A stretch of 64,000 nt of DNA from Thioalkalivibrio sp. ALMg11 (GTDB lineage: Bacteria; Pseudomonadota; Gammaproteobacteria; Ectothiorhodospirales; Ectothiorhodospiraceae). A program made the position numbers and the translations under genes. The stretch is from assembly GCF_000377905.1 (NCBI RefSeq), contig NZ_KB898875.1, forward strand, positions 171,052-235,051, in the 5' to 3' direction. Below the pieces are notes generated by a model. It worked only from the letters and a program-made list of their open reading frames with translations. It was not told the DNA's origin and ran no database searches. Below, one piece after another: positions 8,494-20,350 of this stretch (position 1 is its first letter; every line of letters starts with the position of its first letter).

Positions 8494-11045
8494 GCGACCC
8501 CGCGACCCAAGGCGGCGCGAAACCGGAGGCGGAAGAACTCGTCGAGATCGAGGAGATCCTCCAGCACCTGGAGGACATCAGCTTCGTCGCGCACCGCGAT
8601 ACGAAGGAGGCCCTGCCGGCGATCCGCCCGTTCGGGGCCACCATCGCGCGGCGCTGGATCGAGACCGCGCGCGATCTGTTCTTCCATGACCGCGAGGCCG
8701 GCAAGAGCTTCATGCGCCACTCGGCGCGGCTCGCCGAGAACATGCAGACGGTGGCGCTGTGGCTGGAGCAGGCCGCGCGCTTTCAGGAGTGGGTGAACTC
8801 CAACTATGCGCTGGAAGGCTTCATGGCCCAGGCCGACCGGGTACACGCGGAATGGGGCGAGGAGGGCGAGCGCGAGTGGGCCGAGATCGGCCTGCGCTGG
8901 TGCGCGCGCAGCCTGCCGGACGCCCGGGCCTACTTCGAGGCCCCGTTCGAGAAGCTTGCCGCCGAGCGCGGCATCGAGGGCCTGCGCGCCCTGATCGAGC
9001 CGGCCGAAAAGCTGTTCGACGAGCGCGGCCTGACGCTGGATGCCTACCTCGAGGGCGCCCCGATTGCCCGCAATCTGGTCGGCGACGCGGGGCTGCTCTC
9101 CTGGGCGCGGCGCGGGGCGGACCTGCTGAAGGCCGGGCGCTCGCGTGGCGAGGCCTATTTCCGCCTGGAGAGCGACGAGAGCCTGAAGCTCCTGCTGGAG
9201 GCGCTACCGGGCTTCCGCCCACGTATGAACGGGCGCTTTCTGCGCCTGGTGCTGATGGCCTGGCTGGACGCCGACATCCCGCTGGCGGATTCCAGCTGGA
9301 AGCCGGGCGAGGGCCGTCCGATGCTCGAGACCGATGGGCGCCGCCTGTTCATGCCGGCGGTGATGGACTCGCGCGAGGAGGCGATCGTCGCTACCCAGCA
9401 CGCGGCCGCGCATCTCGCCTTCGATACCTACGCGCAATCCGACGTCGAGCGCCTGTTCGAGCGTGCAGGCGCCGAGCACCCGCCGCTGGACGACAAGTCG
9501 CGCATCACCTGGCGTCCGTTGTTCGCTCAATTCGACGCGCGCATGTTCAGCTTCCAGGTCCTGTTCGACCTGGCCGAGGACCTGCGCGTGAACGCGCGCC
9601 TGGCCCCGCGCATCCCGAATTTCCTGTCGCGCCTGGTCGAACTCGCCCGGGCCCACGAGCGCCCGGAGGGTGCGGCCGGAATCTACTACGACTTCGCCCT
9701 GCGCGCCCACGAGGCCCTGCTGCGCGGCGAGGCCCAGGACCCGCGCCTGGCGCGGATGCTGGAGCCGGACGCGGACATCGTCACCGCCTGGGCGGTGGGT
9801 GAGGATCTGTTCGCCGACGACGCGTTTCCCGAGATCACCATCGATGAGCGCGCCGAGGCCTACCTGCCGGGGCTGTCGCTGAACCAGTCGCTGCCGGTCT
9901 ACCCGCAACGCAAGCGCGATGGCAGCCTGGCCGACTTCCGCGACCACGAGGCGCACGACGAGCACAAGCTCGAGCACCAGAAACAGGAAGAACAGCCCCA
10001 GCAGGCCCCGGAACAGGCGCAGAAGGACCCGGACGCGGATATCCAGACGCCGCAGCAGGAGACCTCCGGCACCGGCGGGCGTATCGGCACCGGTATCCCG
10101 CAGCCGGCCCAGGTGGCCAAGCGCGGCGTACCCTATACGCCGCGGAAAGATGGCATCCCGTATCCCGAGTGGGACTACCGCGAACAGCGCTACATCTCCG
10201 ACTGGGTGAACCTCTACGAGCGCGTGCTGGACGACGAGAACCCGGAGCTGGCGGCGACGATTCTCTCCGAGAACGCCGCCACCCTGAAGCGCCTGACCCG
10301 TGGCCTGGAGATGCAGCGCCCGATGCGCCTGGCGCCGCAGCGCAAACAGCTGGACGGTGACGAGCTGGATACCGAGGCGGTGATCGACTACATCGCGGAC
10401 AAGAAGGCGGGGCTCTCGCCCAAGGCCTTCATCTACCGTCGCCGCGCGGTGCAGCACCGCGACACCTCGGTGCTGATGCTGGCGGACATGTCCACCTCCA
10501 TCATGGCGCGCCACCCGAGCGGGCAGGGCAAGATCGTCGACCGCATACGCGAGGGGATGATGCTGTTCGCCGAGGCCATCGAAAAGGTCGGTGATCCCTA
10601 TGCGCTTGCCGGCTTTGCCTCCAAGCAGCGCGACCAGGTCAACTACTACTGGCTGAAGGATTTCAACGAGGATCTCAACGACACCGTGCGCGCCCGCATT
10701 GCCGGGGTGTCCGGGCGCCTGGCCTCGCGTATGGGCGCGGGCATTCGCCACTCGCTGGAGGCGTTCAAGCGCAACTCCAGCCAGCGCCGCCTGCTGCTGA
10801 TCCTCACCGACGGGCGCCCGGCCGACTACGACGACGGTGGTGACCAGCGTTATCTGCACGAGGACACGCGCATGGCCATGAAGGAGGCGGTGGACGCCGG
10901 CGTCCACCCCTTCTGCATCACCCTGGACCCGTCCGGTTCCGAGTACCTGCCGGCCATCTTCGGCCCGGGGCACTACACCATCATCGACCACGTGGACGAG
11001 CTGCCGCGCCGTCTGCCCGAGATCTACCTGAGGCTGCGCCAGTGA
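8490..11045 (+). CDS. cbbO: CbbO/NorD-type protein with C-terminal von Willebrand factor A domain
   Basis: This 851-residue partner of CbbQ starts with GTG inside the cbbQ stop (four-base overlap). The N-terminal two thirds are alpha-helical and acidic. A Gln/Glu-rich linker (about residues 490-530) precedes the VWA domain at about 650-851. The MIDAS motif DMSTS is at about residue 666, and the later [10 protein letters not shown] supplies further metal ligands. In CbbO the MIDAS face binds Rubisco and couples it to the CbbQ hexamer. Rubisco genes themselves are not in the window. Confidence 0.88.
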   Translation: MSDPATQGGAKPEAEELVEIEEILQHLEDISFVAHRDTKEALPAIRPFGATIARRWIETARDLFFHDREAGKSFMRHSARLAENMQTVALWLEQAARFQEWVNSNYALEGFMAQADRVHAEWGEEGEREWAEIGLRWCARSLPDARAYFEAPFEKLAAERGIEGLRALIEPAEKLFDERGLTLDAYLEGAPIARNLVGDAGLLSWARRGADLLKAGRSRGEAYFRLESDESLKLLLEALPGFRPRMNGRFLRLVLMAWLDADIPLADSSWKPGEGRPMLETDGRRLFMPAVMDSREEAIVATQHAAAHLAFDTYAQSDVERLFERAGAEHPPLDDKSRITWRPLFAQFDARMFSFQVLFDLAEDLRVNARLAPRIPNFLSRLVELARAHERPEGAAGIYYDFALRAHEALLRGEAQDPRLARMLEPDADIVTAWAVGEDLFADDAFPEITIDERAEAYLPGLSLNQSLPVYPQRKRDGSLADFRDHEAHDEHKLEHQKQEEQPQQAPEQAQKDPDADIQTPQQETSGTGGRIGTGIPQPAQVAKRGVPYTPRKDGIPYPEWDYREQRYISDWVNLYERVLDDENPELAATILSENAATLKRLTRGLEMQRPMRLAPQRKQLDGDELDTEAVIDYIADKKAGLSPKAFIYRRRAVQHRDTSVLMLADMSTSIMARHPSGQGKIVDRIREGMMLFAEAIEKVGDPYALAGFASKQRDQVNYYWLKDFNEDLNDTVRARIAGVSGRLASRMGAGIRHSLEAFKRNSSQRRLLLILTDGRPADYDDGGDQRYLHEDTRMAMKEAVDAGVHPFCITLDPSGSEYLPAIFGPGHYTIIDHVDELPRRLPEIYLRLRQ

Positions 11046-12250
11046 ATGCCACCCCCGAAGCTATCGACCCGGCGGTGGCCGCCGCGCCGGGTCCGGCCCG
11101 CCGCCATGCGACCCTGCTGCATGCGCCGCGCTATCGCGGGCACAGCTATGGCGACAACCACCCGCTGGGCATCCCGCGCGTCTCTCTGACCCTGGACCTG
11201 ATCGAGGCCTATGACGCGATCACCCCCGGGGAGATGGCCGTTACGCGCAAGGCGCAGCCGGCCGAGCTCGAGTGGTTCCACACCCGCGAGTACGTCTCCG
11301 CCATGCAGCGGGCCGAGGCCCTGGGCAAGGTCTTCCAGCGCTACCGCGACCGCCACAACATCGGCAATTTCGAAAACCCGTTCTTCGCCGGCTTCTTCGC
11401 CACCCCGGCCACCGCGACCTTTGCCTCCATCCAGGGCGCCGAGGTCGTTCTGGGCGGGCAGATGGCCTTCAATCCGGCCGGTGGCATGCACCACGCGGCC
11501 CCGGACCAGGCGCGAGGATTTTGCTACTTCAACGACCCGGCGCTCGCGATTCTGCGCCTGCGCCAGGCCGGTCAGCGTGTGCTCTATCTCGACATCGACG
11601 CCCACCACGGCGACGGCGTCGAGGCCGCATTCACCGACGATCCGGACGTCCTCACCGTCTCCCTGCACATGGACACCGAATACGGCTATCCCTTCCAGGG
11701 CGGGCGCATCGAGGATACGGGCCCGCTCGGCAATGCGGTGAATGTGCCGCTGCCGAAGGAGACCAACGACAGCGAATTCCGCGCCGCCTTCACCCGGGTG
11801 TGGGACGCGGTGCGTGATCGCTGGCAGCCGGACGTGATCGTCGTCCAGGCGGGCACCGATGCCCTGCTGCCGGATCCGCTGGGCAAGTTCGGCATCTCTA
11901 CCCAGTGCTTCCTCGCCTGCATCGACGATGTGATCGAGACCAGCCCGCGCCATGAAGACGGCACGCCGAAGCTGCTGGTCCTCGGGGGTGGCGGCTATCA
12001 CCCCCTCGCGCTCGCCCGCTGCTGGACCGGCGTCTGGGCCCTGCTCACCGGACGCGACCTGCCCGCCGAGATCCCCGCTGCCGGCCAGGCCTTGCTGCGC
12101 GAGGTCGACTGGGACATGGACGAGGAAGAGGACTGGTACGAGAACCTGTTCGTCTCCCGTCTCGACGCCGACCGTTCCGGCCCCGTGCGTCCCGAGCTCG
12201 AGGAACGCCTGGGGCGGCTTTTCCATGCACACCCGTTGTTGCGCGGTTAG
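11042..12250 (+). CDS. Histone deacetylase/AcuC superfamily amidohydrolase
   Basis: The 402-residue protein has the full zinc deacetylase signature: the His pair in GGMHHAAP at about residues 148-152, GFCYFNDPA, the zinc-binding DIDAHHGDG at about 184-192, the third ligand region GTDALLPDPLG, and the GGGGYHP tyrosine loop. Family members remove acetyl groups from proteins (AcuC on acetyl-CoA synthetase) or from polyamines. It starts with GTG overlapping the cbbO-type stop by four bases (GTGA), so it is translationally coupled to the activase genes. The natural target is unknown. Confidence 0.92.
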   Translation: MNATPEAIDPAVAAAPGPARRHATLLHAPRYRGHSYGDNHPLGIPRVSLTLDLIEAYDAITPGEMAVTRKAQPAELEWFHTREYVSAMQRAEALGKVFQRYRDRHNIGNFENPFFAGFFATPATATFASIQGAEVVLGGQMAFNPAGGMHHAAPDQARGFCYFNDPALAILRLRQAGQRVLYLDIDAHHGDGVEAAFTDDPDVLTVSLHMDTEYGYPFQGGRIEDTGPLGNAVNVPLPKETNDSEFRAAFTRVWDAVRDRWQPDVIVVQAGTDALLPDPLGKFGISTQCFLACIDDVIETSPRHEDGTPKLLVLGGGGYHPLALARCWTGVWALLTGRDLPAEIPAAGQALLREVDWDMDEEEDWYENLFVSRLDADRSGPVRPELEERLGRLFHAHPLLRG

Positions 12251-12373
12251 TGGAGAGGCGCTGATCAATCACCGGCCCGTGGCTGCGGGCATAGAAGATA
12301 GGAGATGCCGAGCCCGTGGGCTGTCGGGGTCCCGCCTGGATTATGGCTCCGTGCCTGCTGGGGCGCCGGTCGC

Positions 12374-12435
12374 GTGTAAAGCATTCCGACGGGGTTCGGC
12401 CCGATGTTCGGAAGAAGCGTCGGAATTTTTTACAC
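12374..12435. promoter_or_regulatory. Inverted repeat, probable enhancer-binding-protein operator
   Basis: Two 18-base half-sites of form GTGTAAA-N3-TTCCGACG face each other at 12374-12391 and 12418-12435. They are identical at 16 of 18 positions and are separated by 26 bases. The centre lies about 120 bases upstream of the predicted transcription start of the sigma-54 promoter, a usual distance for a sigma-54 activator site. No regulator gene is adjacent. Confidence 0.7.
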
Positions 12436-12497
12436 GGCTTACTTTATGGTGAATCGGGTCTGGGAGAAACTCCTGTAAAACCATCCCATTGCGAATT

Positions 12498-12513
12498 TGG
12501 CGCGCGTCTTGCT
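12498..12513 (+). promoter_or_regulatory. Sigma-54 (-24/-12) promoter
   Basis: TGGCGCGCGTCTTGCT matches the consensus TGGCACG-N4-TTGCW at every specified position but one. It keeps the GG and GC dinucleotides at the obligatory ten-base spacing. Transcription should start near 12524, about 58 bases before the ATG of the PEP-CTERM gene. Confidence 0.85.
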
Positions 12514-12581
12514 TCGTAATTGCTCGAGAGGGCGAAAGGCGCCCTGAGCGGCCAACAGGCCGGGAGCCAGAGGTGAGTGTG

Positions 12582-13475
12582 ATGCGCAAGTTTTGGAGTA
12601 AGCAGGTGGCAGTACTGGCGGGCGTGATGCTTGCGGGCTCGGTGGCGAACGCGGCCATCATCGAACTTCCGGACATCGACGCGACCTATGACGGGATCCC
12701 CGTCGCCATTCAGTACAACGATTTCTATTCCTACTCCGGCTCGTTGTTGAACCAGTGGGGCTTCCTGTCTCAGGCCAACTACACCGGGCAGGGCACGGGC
12801 ACGCTGGATCTGATTGTGGGCACGGGTGCTGGTGGCGCGGATAACCAGGGTGTCGGGCCCGACGGCAGCTACAATTTCGAGAACCCCATGCCCTTCCCGG
12901 GTGGCAGCGTGACCACTTTCACCGGCGACTGGGGGCTGGGCACCCAGGCCAACGGGCCCGTGCTGGTGGACAACCTCCTGGCGTACCTGGATGCGATCAA
13001 CCCGGGGGCCACCATCCCCACGTTCATCTTCGACCACAACCAGACAGGGGGATCCCCCGATCTGCTGGTCCAGGCCGAGGTCTTCATCTACGACCCCGTC
13101 ACCGGGGAGCGCGTAGCCCGCTGGATCTTTGACGACGGCAACGGCGGCCCGGTTCTCTCGCCCGGCGAGATCCAAGTGGTCGGCGATTCGGGAGAGGTGT
13201 ACGAGACCGATGCCAACAAGGGAAGCGGCAAACTGGACTACATCGCCTTTGCCCCGACCATGGATCTCGGCCTGTTCGCCGGCGAGGGCTATCTGTTCGG
13301 GATCGATTTCTTCATGGATGACCTGAACAATGGCTTCGAGGAGCTCTATCTCAGCGGGCGGTTCACCACCACCGCCACTGAGGTCCCGCTGCCGGGGCCG
13401 GCCTGGTTGATCGGGCTTGGCCTCGTGATGCTGGGTGCCTTCCGCCGCTATCGGCATTCGGCCCCGGGCCTGTAG
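12582..13475 (+). CDS. Exported protein with PEP-CTERM-type (VPLP variant) sorting signal
   Basis: The start at ATG 12582 follows GAGGTGA. The 297-residue product has an N-terminal signal peptide (cleavage near NA-AII). At the C-terminus it has the tripartite exosortase signal: EVPLPGPAW, a hydrophobic helix (LIGLGLVMLGAF), then RRYR. This resembles the VPLPA/VPEP variants recognised by exosortases. The mature part is rich in Gly, Asp and aromatic residues with no enzyme motif. Such proteins are usually processed and released to the extracellular matrix or surface. No exosortase gene is in the window. Control by sigma-54 is indicated by the upstream promoter. Confidence 0.8.
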   Translation: MRKFWSKQVAVLAGVMLAGSVANAAIIELPDIDATYDGIPVAIQYNDFYSYSGSLLNQWGFLSQANYTGQGTGTLDLIVGTGAGGADNQGVGPDGSYNFENPMPFPGGSVTTFTGDWGLGTQANGPVLVDNLLAYLDAINPGATIPTFIFDHNQTGGSPDLLVQAEVFIYDPVTGERVARWIFDDGNGGPVLSPGEIQVVGDSGEVYETDANKGSGKLDYIAFAPTMDLGLFAGEGYLFGIDFFMDDLNNGFEELYLSGRFTTTATEVPLPGPAWLIGLGLVMLGAFRRYRHSAPGL

Positions 13476-13528
13476 TCTCCGCTCATTTCCCCTGCCGCCC
13501 CCCACTTCCGGCCGGGGCGGCCTCTGCC

Positions 13529-13562
13529 CCGCGCCCCGGCACATGCCGGGGCGCGGCTGTTT
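13529..13562 (+). terminator. Hairpin after the PEP-CTERM gene
   Basis: Thirteen-bp stem CCGCGCCCCGGCA / TGCCGGGGCGCGG with a two-base spacer, followed by CTGTTT. The T-run is weak, but the stem is very stable. Confidence 0.55.
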
Positions 13563-13718
13563 GTGCGGCCGTCCGAGGCCACCGGTAGTTGCCCGCTCGC
13601 GTTGCGGGTTTTCGCAAATCCCGTCCGCTGACGTACGATTCCCCCCTCACCGGGTGGGTGGGGGTTCGGGGCTTCCCGGAGCCCGCCCCCAGGGACCCGC
13701 GACCAATCGAGGAGACGC

Positions 13719-14885
13719 ATGGAGCCCGTGCAGAAACTGATACCCGGCTATGCCAATGCCAAGGCGACGCGCCGTTACGCGGAGCAGTTCGTGTCCGAGG
13801 GCAAGGCCGTTGAGGGACATTACAGCGAGTTCTCGCGCGCGAAGATGCGCCTGTCGAGCCTCGGCATCGGCACCTTCGGCGGGGCGGCCACCACCGAGGT
13901 GGATGCGCAGATCTCCGCGATCGTCGCGCGCGGCCTGGCCGAGGGCGTCAACGTGATCGACACCGGGGCGCATTACCGCTACGGCCGTTCGCTGGCGGCG
14001 GTGGGGGCGGGGGTGCGCACCGCGCTGGAGGCCGGGGTCCCGCGCGAGGCGATGTTCCTGATCTCCAAGGGCGGGTTCCTGACCCTGCGCGGCGGGCCGC
14101 CGGAGGACATGGAGGCCTGGTTCCAGCGCGAGATCGAGGCCCAGGGCATGGGTACGAAGGACGATCTGGCGAAGGGCGCGCATCTGCTGACGCCGGAGTA
14201 CCTCCACTACCAGATGGAGCTGTCGCGCTCGCTGATGGGAGTGGAGACGCTGGATGCGTTCCTGATCGACCAGCCCGAGGTGCACATCCACGAGATCGGC
14301 AAGGAGCCGACTAACCGCAAGCTGGAGCCGGTATTCGAGATGCTGGAGCGGGCGGTGCGCGACAAGAAGATCCGCACCTACGGCATCTCCACCTTCGAGG
14401 GCTTCCGCGAGGAGACCGACGCGGCGGTGTTCCAGTCGCTCACCTCCATGCAGGGACTGGCCGAGCGCGCGGCACAGACGGTGAGCGGAGACGACCATGC
14501 GCGGCATCACTTCAAGATCGCCATGCTCCCGTTCAACCAGGTGATGCTGGAAGGCTTTACCCGCTTCAACACCGCGACCGGGCAGGGCAACGTGGCCAGC
14601 CCGCTGCAGGCCGCGCACCAGCTGGAGGTGTACATGATCGCCTCGCACTCCATGCTGAAGGGGCACCTGGCGAAGCAGTCGGTGGAGGTGGTCGAGCAGC
14701 AATTGGCGAGCCTGCCCAACCCGGCGCAGCGCGCGTTGCAGTTCAACCGCTCCACGCCGGGGCTGGGCACCTCGCTGGTCGGCATGAGCACGCCGGCGCA
14801 CCTGGACGACATGCTGGCGGTGATGCGCGAGCCGATGATCGACAAAAAGGCCTATCTCGGCATGTTCAAGAAGGCGGAGGAGTAG
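13719..14885 (+). CDS. Aldo/keto reductase family protein with altered active site
   Basis: A 388-residue TIM-barrel protein. LGIGTFGG and VIDTGAHYRYGRS give the family's Asp and Tyr, and LISKGGF gives the Lys. LTPEYLHYQMELSRSLMG and the C-terminal STPGLGTSLVGMSTPAHLDDM match NADPH-dependent aldo/keto reductases of the longer, approximately 390-residue group. The position of the usual catalytic His (xLHNPE) reads FLIDQPE, with Asp instead. Substrate unknown. It stands alone between the PEP-CTERM gene and a REP-like element. Confidence 0.85.
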   Translation: MEPVQKLIPGYANAKATRRYAEQFVSEGKAVEGHYSEFSRAKMRLSSLGIGTFGGAATTEVDAQISAIVARGLAEGVNVIDTGAHYRYGRSLAAVGAGVRTALEAGVPREAMFLISKGGFLTLRGGPPEDMEAWFQREIEAQGMGTKDDLAKGAHLLTPEYLHYQMELSRSLMGVETLDAFLIDQPEVHIHEIGKEPTNRKLEPVFEMLERAVRDKKIRTYGISTFEGFREETDAAVFQSLTSMQGLAERAAQTVSGDDHARHHFKIAMLPFNQVMLEGFTRFNTATGQGNVASPLQAAHQLEVYMIASHSMLKGHLAKQSVEVVEQQLASLPNPAQRALQFNRSTPGLGTSLVGMSTPAHLDDMLAVMREPMIDKKAYLGMFKKAEE

Positions 14886-14907
14886 GCCGAGCCCCCGGAT
14901 CTCCACC

Positions 14908-14986
14908 TGTGGGAGCGTGCCTGCACGCGAAGCCCCTGCTAAAGCCGGATGCGGGCAGGGGCTTCGCCGGCAAGCCGGCTCCCACA
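14908..14986. repeat. REP-like palindromic element
   Basis: A 79-base imperfect palindrome bounded by TGTGGGAGC and GCTCCCACA. It has a perfect inner pair GCGAAGCCCCTGC (14927-14939) and GCAGGGGCTTCGC (14955-14967). The ends GTGGGAGCG...GCGAAG closely resemble the REP sequences of Pseudomonas putida and relatives. It lies between two plus-strand genes. Confidence 0.75.
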
Positions 14987-15036
14987 AGGTCTCGGGGCCC
15001 CGGCCACGGTAGAGAATTCATGCACAAGGGTATGTC

Positions 15037-16620
15037 ATGCAGGTAGATCTGAAGGCCCTCGAATTCCCCGCGATCCAGCGTCTGCTGGAGCGTCTGACTG
15101 CCACGCCTTATGGCGCCGACGCCGCGCGCGGGCTGGAGCCGGCACCGAATCTGGATGCGGCGCGGGCGCTGCAAAAGGCGGTGACCGTCGCGCGCCAGCG
15201 CCTGGACGCGGGCACGCTGCCACGGCTGGGCCAGCTGCCGGATGTGCGTGCCGCGCTGCGTCAGGCTGCAAACCCCGGCGCGGCCCTGCCGGTACAGGCC
15301 CTGCACAATCTCCAGATCATCATGCGCCAGGCCCGCGAGCTGGCGGATCAGCTCGCCGATACCCCGGAGATCTATCCGGCGGACCTGAACAAGCTGTACC
15401 CACCCGAGGCGCTGGGACAGCGCCTGGCGGCCTGCCTGAACCCCGGCGGCTCGCTGCGCGAGGACGCCAGCGCCGCGCTGGTCGAGGCCTTCGGGCAGCG
15501 CGGGCGGCTGCGTGACGAGGTCGAGGCGGTAGTGAAAAAATGCCTGACGGACTCCGATGTGGCGCAGAAAGGGCAGGATGCGCTGAAGGTCCAGTGGCAC
15601 CAGGAGCGCGCGGTGATGGTGCTGCGCAGCGATACGGCCAGCGCCGTCAAGGGCGTGCGCCGGGGCACCGCGATGGGCGGGCGTGACCAGATCGTGGAGC
15701 CGATCGAGGCGGTGCCGCTGAACAACCAGCTCGATACGGTCAACAACCAGATCAACACCGAGCAGCAGCGCCTGTTGCGCGAGCTGACCGATGGGGTGCG
15801 CCAGCATGGCGAGCCGTTGGACCTGATGCTGACCGCGCTGACCTGGATCGATCTGGCCTCGGCCGCCGCGCAGCTTTCGGCGCAGATGAATGCCCATGCC
15901 CCGAGGCTGGAGCCCGAGGCCGGCGTGGAGCTGATCGATGCCTACCACCCGCTGCTGCTGTTGCAGTTCGCCGAGGGCAACGGCCCGCAGCCGGTGCCCC
16001 TGTCGATCCGTCTGGATGGCGAGCAGCCGCTGTTGCTGATTACCGGCCCGAACACCGGCGGCAAGACGGTCGCGCTGAAGACCCTGGGCCTGCTGGTCAC
16101 CATGGCCTGGTGCGGGCTGCATATCCCGGCCGAACAGGACTGTCGCATCGGTCGTTTTGATCGGGTCATGGTCGATGTCGGTGATCACCAGAGCCTGTTC
16201 CACCACCTGTCGACCTTTGCCGGGCATGTGGAGGTGCTCAAGCGCATCCTCGACCACGCCGGCTCCGAGAGCCTGATCCTGCTGGACGAGCTGGGAACCG
16301 GTACCGACCCGGACGAGGGCGCGGCCCTGGCCATGGCGATGCTCGACGAGCTGCGCGCCCGTGGTACTCGCGGGATCGTGAATACCCACCTGGCCCCGCT
16401 GAAGGACTACGCGGCACAGCATGCGGGCATCGTGAATGCCTCGATGCAGTTCGATGCGGAGACACTGTCGCCCACCTACCGGCTGCTGATCGGCGAGCCC
16501 GGGGTCTCCTTTGGCCTGACCATCGCCGAGAAGAACGGCCTGCCGCCACAGCTGGTGGCCCGGGCCCGCGAGCATTTCGCCGAGCTGCCCACCGCGCAGG
16601 CCGGGGGCGAGCACAGCTGA
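15037..16620 (+). CDS. Short MutS2-like DNA-binding ATPase lacking the Smr domain
   Basis: The 527-residue protein matches MutS2 through its lever/clamp helices and ATPase: Walker A GPNTGGKT at about 337-344, the VDVGDHQSLFHHLSTFAGH segment with the ABC-signature Ser, and Walker B LILLDELGTGTDPDEGAAL, then the switch His in NTHLAPL. It ends about 35 residues after that block, so the usual MutS2 C-terminus (long coiled coil, KOW and Smr nuclease, total about 780 residues) is absent with no sign of a frameshift remnant. MutS2 acts on branched DNA or on stalled ribosomes; this short form has no predicted nuclease. Confidence 0.85.
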   Translation: MQVDLKALEFPAIQRLLERLTATPYGADAARGLEPAPNLDAARALQKAVTVARQRLDAGTLPRLGQLPDVRAALRQAANPGAALPVQALHNLQIIMRQARELADQLADTPEIYPADLNKLYPPEALGQRLAACLNPGGSLREDASAALVEAFGQRGRLRDEVEAVVKKCLTDSDVAQKGQDALKVQWHQERAVMVLRSDTASAVKGVRRGTAMGGRDQIVEPIEAVPLNNQLDTVNNQINTEQQRLLRELTDGVRQHGEPLDLMLTALTWIDLASAAAQLSAQMNAHAPRLEPEAGVELIDAYHPLLLLQFAEGNGPQPVPLSIRLDGEQPLLLITGPNTGGKTVALKTLGLLVTMAWCGLHIPAEQDCRIGRFDRVMVDVGDHQSLFHHLSTFAGHVEVLKRILDHAGSESLILLDELGTGTDPDEGAALAMAMLDELRARGTRGIVNTHLAPLKDYAAQHAGIVNASMQFDAETLSPTYRLLIGEPGVSFGLTIAEKNGLPPQLVARAREHFAELPTAQAGGEHS

Positions 16621-16661
16621 CCTCCCCGCGTCCGTTCGGTTCGACGTCGGGGCCGCCCAAA

Positions 16662-16747
16662 AAGATCGCCACGTCGCTGCGCTCCTCGCAATGACGGTGC
16701 TCGCAACCCCGTCATCGCGAGGCCCCGCAGGGGCCGTGGCAATCTCG
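16662..16747. repeat. Inverted-repeat element (TCATTGCGAG family)
   Basis: Left half (GATCGCCACG ... CCTCGCAATGACG) and right half (CGTCATCGCGAGG ... CGTGGCAATCTC) are imperfect inverted copies. Related ends recur at 25921-26097. The remainder of the 330-base gap (16621-16950) holds no gene that I can support. Confidence 0.65.
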
Positions 16748-16950
16748 CGGGAGCGGGCAGGGCGGCGGGGTCGGTTAGCCCCGTTTGCAGGTTGCTACGT
16801 CGCTGGCTCCCCGCGAGGACCGGCGCGTGCCCATCCGCTTTATGGCGTGAAATGGGGGCGATTTCATATTAGAATGGTGGGCTATTTTGATTTGTGGTGT
16901 GTGATCGTCCGACGATCGTGCGCAAGCCCCTGGTAAGGAAGTCGACCACC

Positions 16951-18669
<1,719 letters not shown>

Positions 18670-18691
18670 GCCGGGTACAGGGAAGAGCCGT

Positions 18692-20289
<1,598 letters not shown>

Positions 20290-20350
20290 TGCGAGGCCCT
20301 GCGGCGGATATTCCGCTCCGTCGCAGGGCGTCCTGTCTCCAGAGCCCCCG

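Larger units (their letters stand above)
12251..12581 (+). promoter_or_regulatory. Intergenic control region with inverted repeat and sigma-54 promoter
   Basis: No gene is seen in these 331 bases. The region holds a long inverted repeat at 12374-12435 and a sigma-54 promoter at 12498-12513, listed separately. A further TGTAAA at 12474-12479 may be a third, weaker half-site. Confidence 0.7.

Noticed and set aside
7633..11045. Reading the cbbQ/cbbO pair as norQ/norD of nitric oxide reductase
   Set aside because: No norC or norB is nearby, and the large 851-residue VWA protein fits CbbO better. The families are close, so this stays a preference and not a proof.
16874..16936. A 20-codon open frame ahead of ilvI as a possible leader peptide
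   Set aside because: It has only one Leu, one Ile and three Val, not in a run, and no terminator/antiterminator pair lies between it and ilvI.
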